Assembly: GCA_964400655.1 (NCBI GenBank)
Contig: CAYNVN010000144.1
Coordinates: forward strand, 1 to 13,644
Reading direction: 5' to 3'
DNA length: 13,644 nt
DNA from: B16-G9 sp964400655
GTDB lineage: Bacteria > Bacteroidota > Bacteroidia > Bacteroidales > F082
Shown here piece by piece: positions 13,219 through 13,644 of this stretch. The notes beneath the pieces are model-generated. The model had not been told where the DNA came from. It saw only the letters and a list, made by a program, of their open reading frames with translations, and did not search any database. The first letter of the stretch is position 1; each line of letters opens with the position of its first letter. A program made the position numbers and the translations under genes.

Positions 13219-13390
13219 CGTCATTCCGAGGGAAGCGAACCCGAAAGCTTTCGGGGAGCGGCGAGGAATCTCCCGGGCAGCAGCCTGCCACTAAAACAAA
13301 AGAGAGTACGGTCGTTCAAAGTAGGGGATTCCCGCCCGTACCGAACGATACGTTCGGGCGGGTCTCGGTCGTACCTCCCTCGAAATGACG
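13219..13390. mobile_element. 172-bp MITE/REP-like element with terminal inverted repeats
   Basis: The element begins with cgtcattccgaggg (13219-13232) and ends with ccctcgaaatgacg (13377-13390); these are inverted repeats with 13 of 14 positions paired. Inside are a perfect 16-bp palindrome cccgaaagctttcggg (13240-13255), a second inverted pair ggaatctcc (13265-13273) with ggggattcc (13324-13332, one G-U), and a hairpin ccgaacg-ata-cgttcgg (13341-13357) bracketed by cccgc/gcggg. It is much richer in G and C than the flanks and contains no convincing gene, so it resembles a non-autonomous repeat folding into a long imperfect cruciform. A duplicated right end lies at 13520-13544. No target-site duplication is evident. 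Confidence 0.65.
13365..13389 (+). repeat. 25-bp direct repeat, copy 1 (right end of the element)
   Basis: Identical over 25 bases, including tcggtcgtacc, to 13520-13544. Identity stops abruptly on both sides, as expected for a copied or recombined end. Confidence 0.85.
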
Positions 13391-13519
13391 GAGTGATAAA
13401 GGAACGACTTAGTTTTAACTCCAAGTACTCCGCACTTCAGGCACTCCAGTCACTTTTGATTTATGATTGCAAATTTTTGATTTAAGATTTTTGATTTGCC
13501 TGCCCTTTAAAAAGGTAAT
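13391..13519. repeat. Word array B between element copies
   Basis: No gene. At 13425-13454 the sequence cycles through actcc/acttc words about every 7-9 bases and includes ggcactcc (13440-13447), which recurs at 13628-13635. At 13454-13497 the nonamer ttttgattt occurs three times (13454-13462, 13475-13483, 13489-13497) in an AT-rich tract resembling the intergenic words near 1868-1933. Confidence 0.6.
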
Positions 13520-13544
13520 TCGGTCGTACCTCCCTCGAAATGAC
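13520..13544 (+). repeat. 25-bp direct repeat, copy 2 (solo element end)
   Basis: Exact copy of 13365-13389, 155 bases downstream, without the rest of the element. It looks like a truncated or solo end, a remnant of a second copy or of a recombination event. Confidence 0.85.
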
Positions 13545-13644
13545 AAAGAAAAAAAGTGAAAAGTGAAAAGAAGGCGCGGCCGAAGCCGAAGCCCACCCGA
13601 ACGCCAAACGCTGAACGCTCAACTCTAGGCACTCCCAACTTCAA
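13545..13644. repeat. Word array C at the window end
   Basis: No gene. It contains two exact tandem heptamers aagtgaa (13554-13567), a hexamer run gccgaa-gccgaa-gcc (13579-13593), and then a seven-base-period series acgccaa, acgctga, acgctca, actctag, gcactcc (13601-13635) that continues toward the end of the window. The window ends inside this array. Confidence 0.65.

Noticed and set aside
13185..13485. Open frames of 65-97 codons on both strands across the repeat region
   Set aside because: They are created by the GC-rich palindromic element, overlap one another in several frames, and encode low-complexity Ser/Pro/Arg-rich text without homology signs.
13101..13644. CRISPR array
   Set aside because: The repeats are 7-9 bases, drift in sequence and have no constant spacer length; the only longer exact repeat (25 bp) occurs just twice.
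1..13644. tRNA, rRNA or riboswitch genes
   Set aside because: I found no cloverleaf with a TTCAAATC-like arm, no rRNA stretches, and no recognisable riboswitch core in the intergenic regions.

Overview
The window looks like a piece of a Bacteroidota chromosome, most likely an AT-rich, marine or anaerobic-leaning member of the Bacteroidales/Marinilabiliales type. Four signs point there: a secreted protein ending in a type IX secretion (Por) sorting domain; copies of the Bacteroidota -7 promoter box (TAnnTTTG) just before genes; near absence of Shine-Dalgarno sequences, with one striking exception; and a PcrB-type prenylglyceryl-phosphate synthase of the kind found in this phylum. The genus cannot be read from the sequence alone.

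Layout. (1) 68-6486, plus strand: a fatty-acid oxidation module with a VLCAD-like acyl-CoA dehydrogenase, a DUF4442 hotdog thioesterase-like protein, a long-chain acyl-CoA synthetase, and a membrane cytochrome b/ferredoxin/CCG-domain oxidoreductase resembling ETF:menaquinone oxidoreductase (EMO). Together they could activate fatty acids, take the first oxidation step and pass the electrons to the quinone pool; the ETF itself is not in the window. (2) 6558-9168, minus strand: a secreted TIM-barrel glycoside-hydrolase-like protein with a type IX sorting tail, and a tandem UspA protein. (3) 9269-10111, plus: an RsuA/RluB-family rRNA pseudouridine synthase. It converges on an Hsp20 gene (10203-10622, minus) across a shared bidirectional terminator. 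(4) 10848-13028, plus: a UPF0104/YbhN-like membrane protein, a one-base-spaced small membrane protein, and PcrB, together suggestive of membrane-lipid work. (5) 13029-13644: no gene. It holds degenerate 7-nt-periodic word arrays and a 172-bp element with terminal inverted repeats, plus a solo copy of its right end.

Most notable: the EMO-like protein carries two CCG domains, but the first has lost every cysteine expected to bind its cluster (replaced by Ser/Asp) while the rest of that domain is preserved. Second, the intergenic DNA is built from recurring short words, some reshuffled between distant loci and several with a seven-base period, reminiscent of the heptanucleotide STRR sequences of cyanobacteria. 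Third, -7 boxes lying inside the longest reading frames of two genes (YbhN-like and PcrB) argue for later starts than the longest frame suggests.
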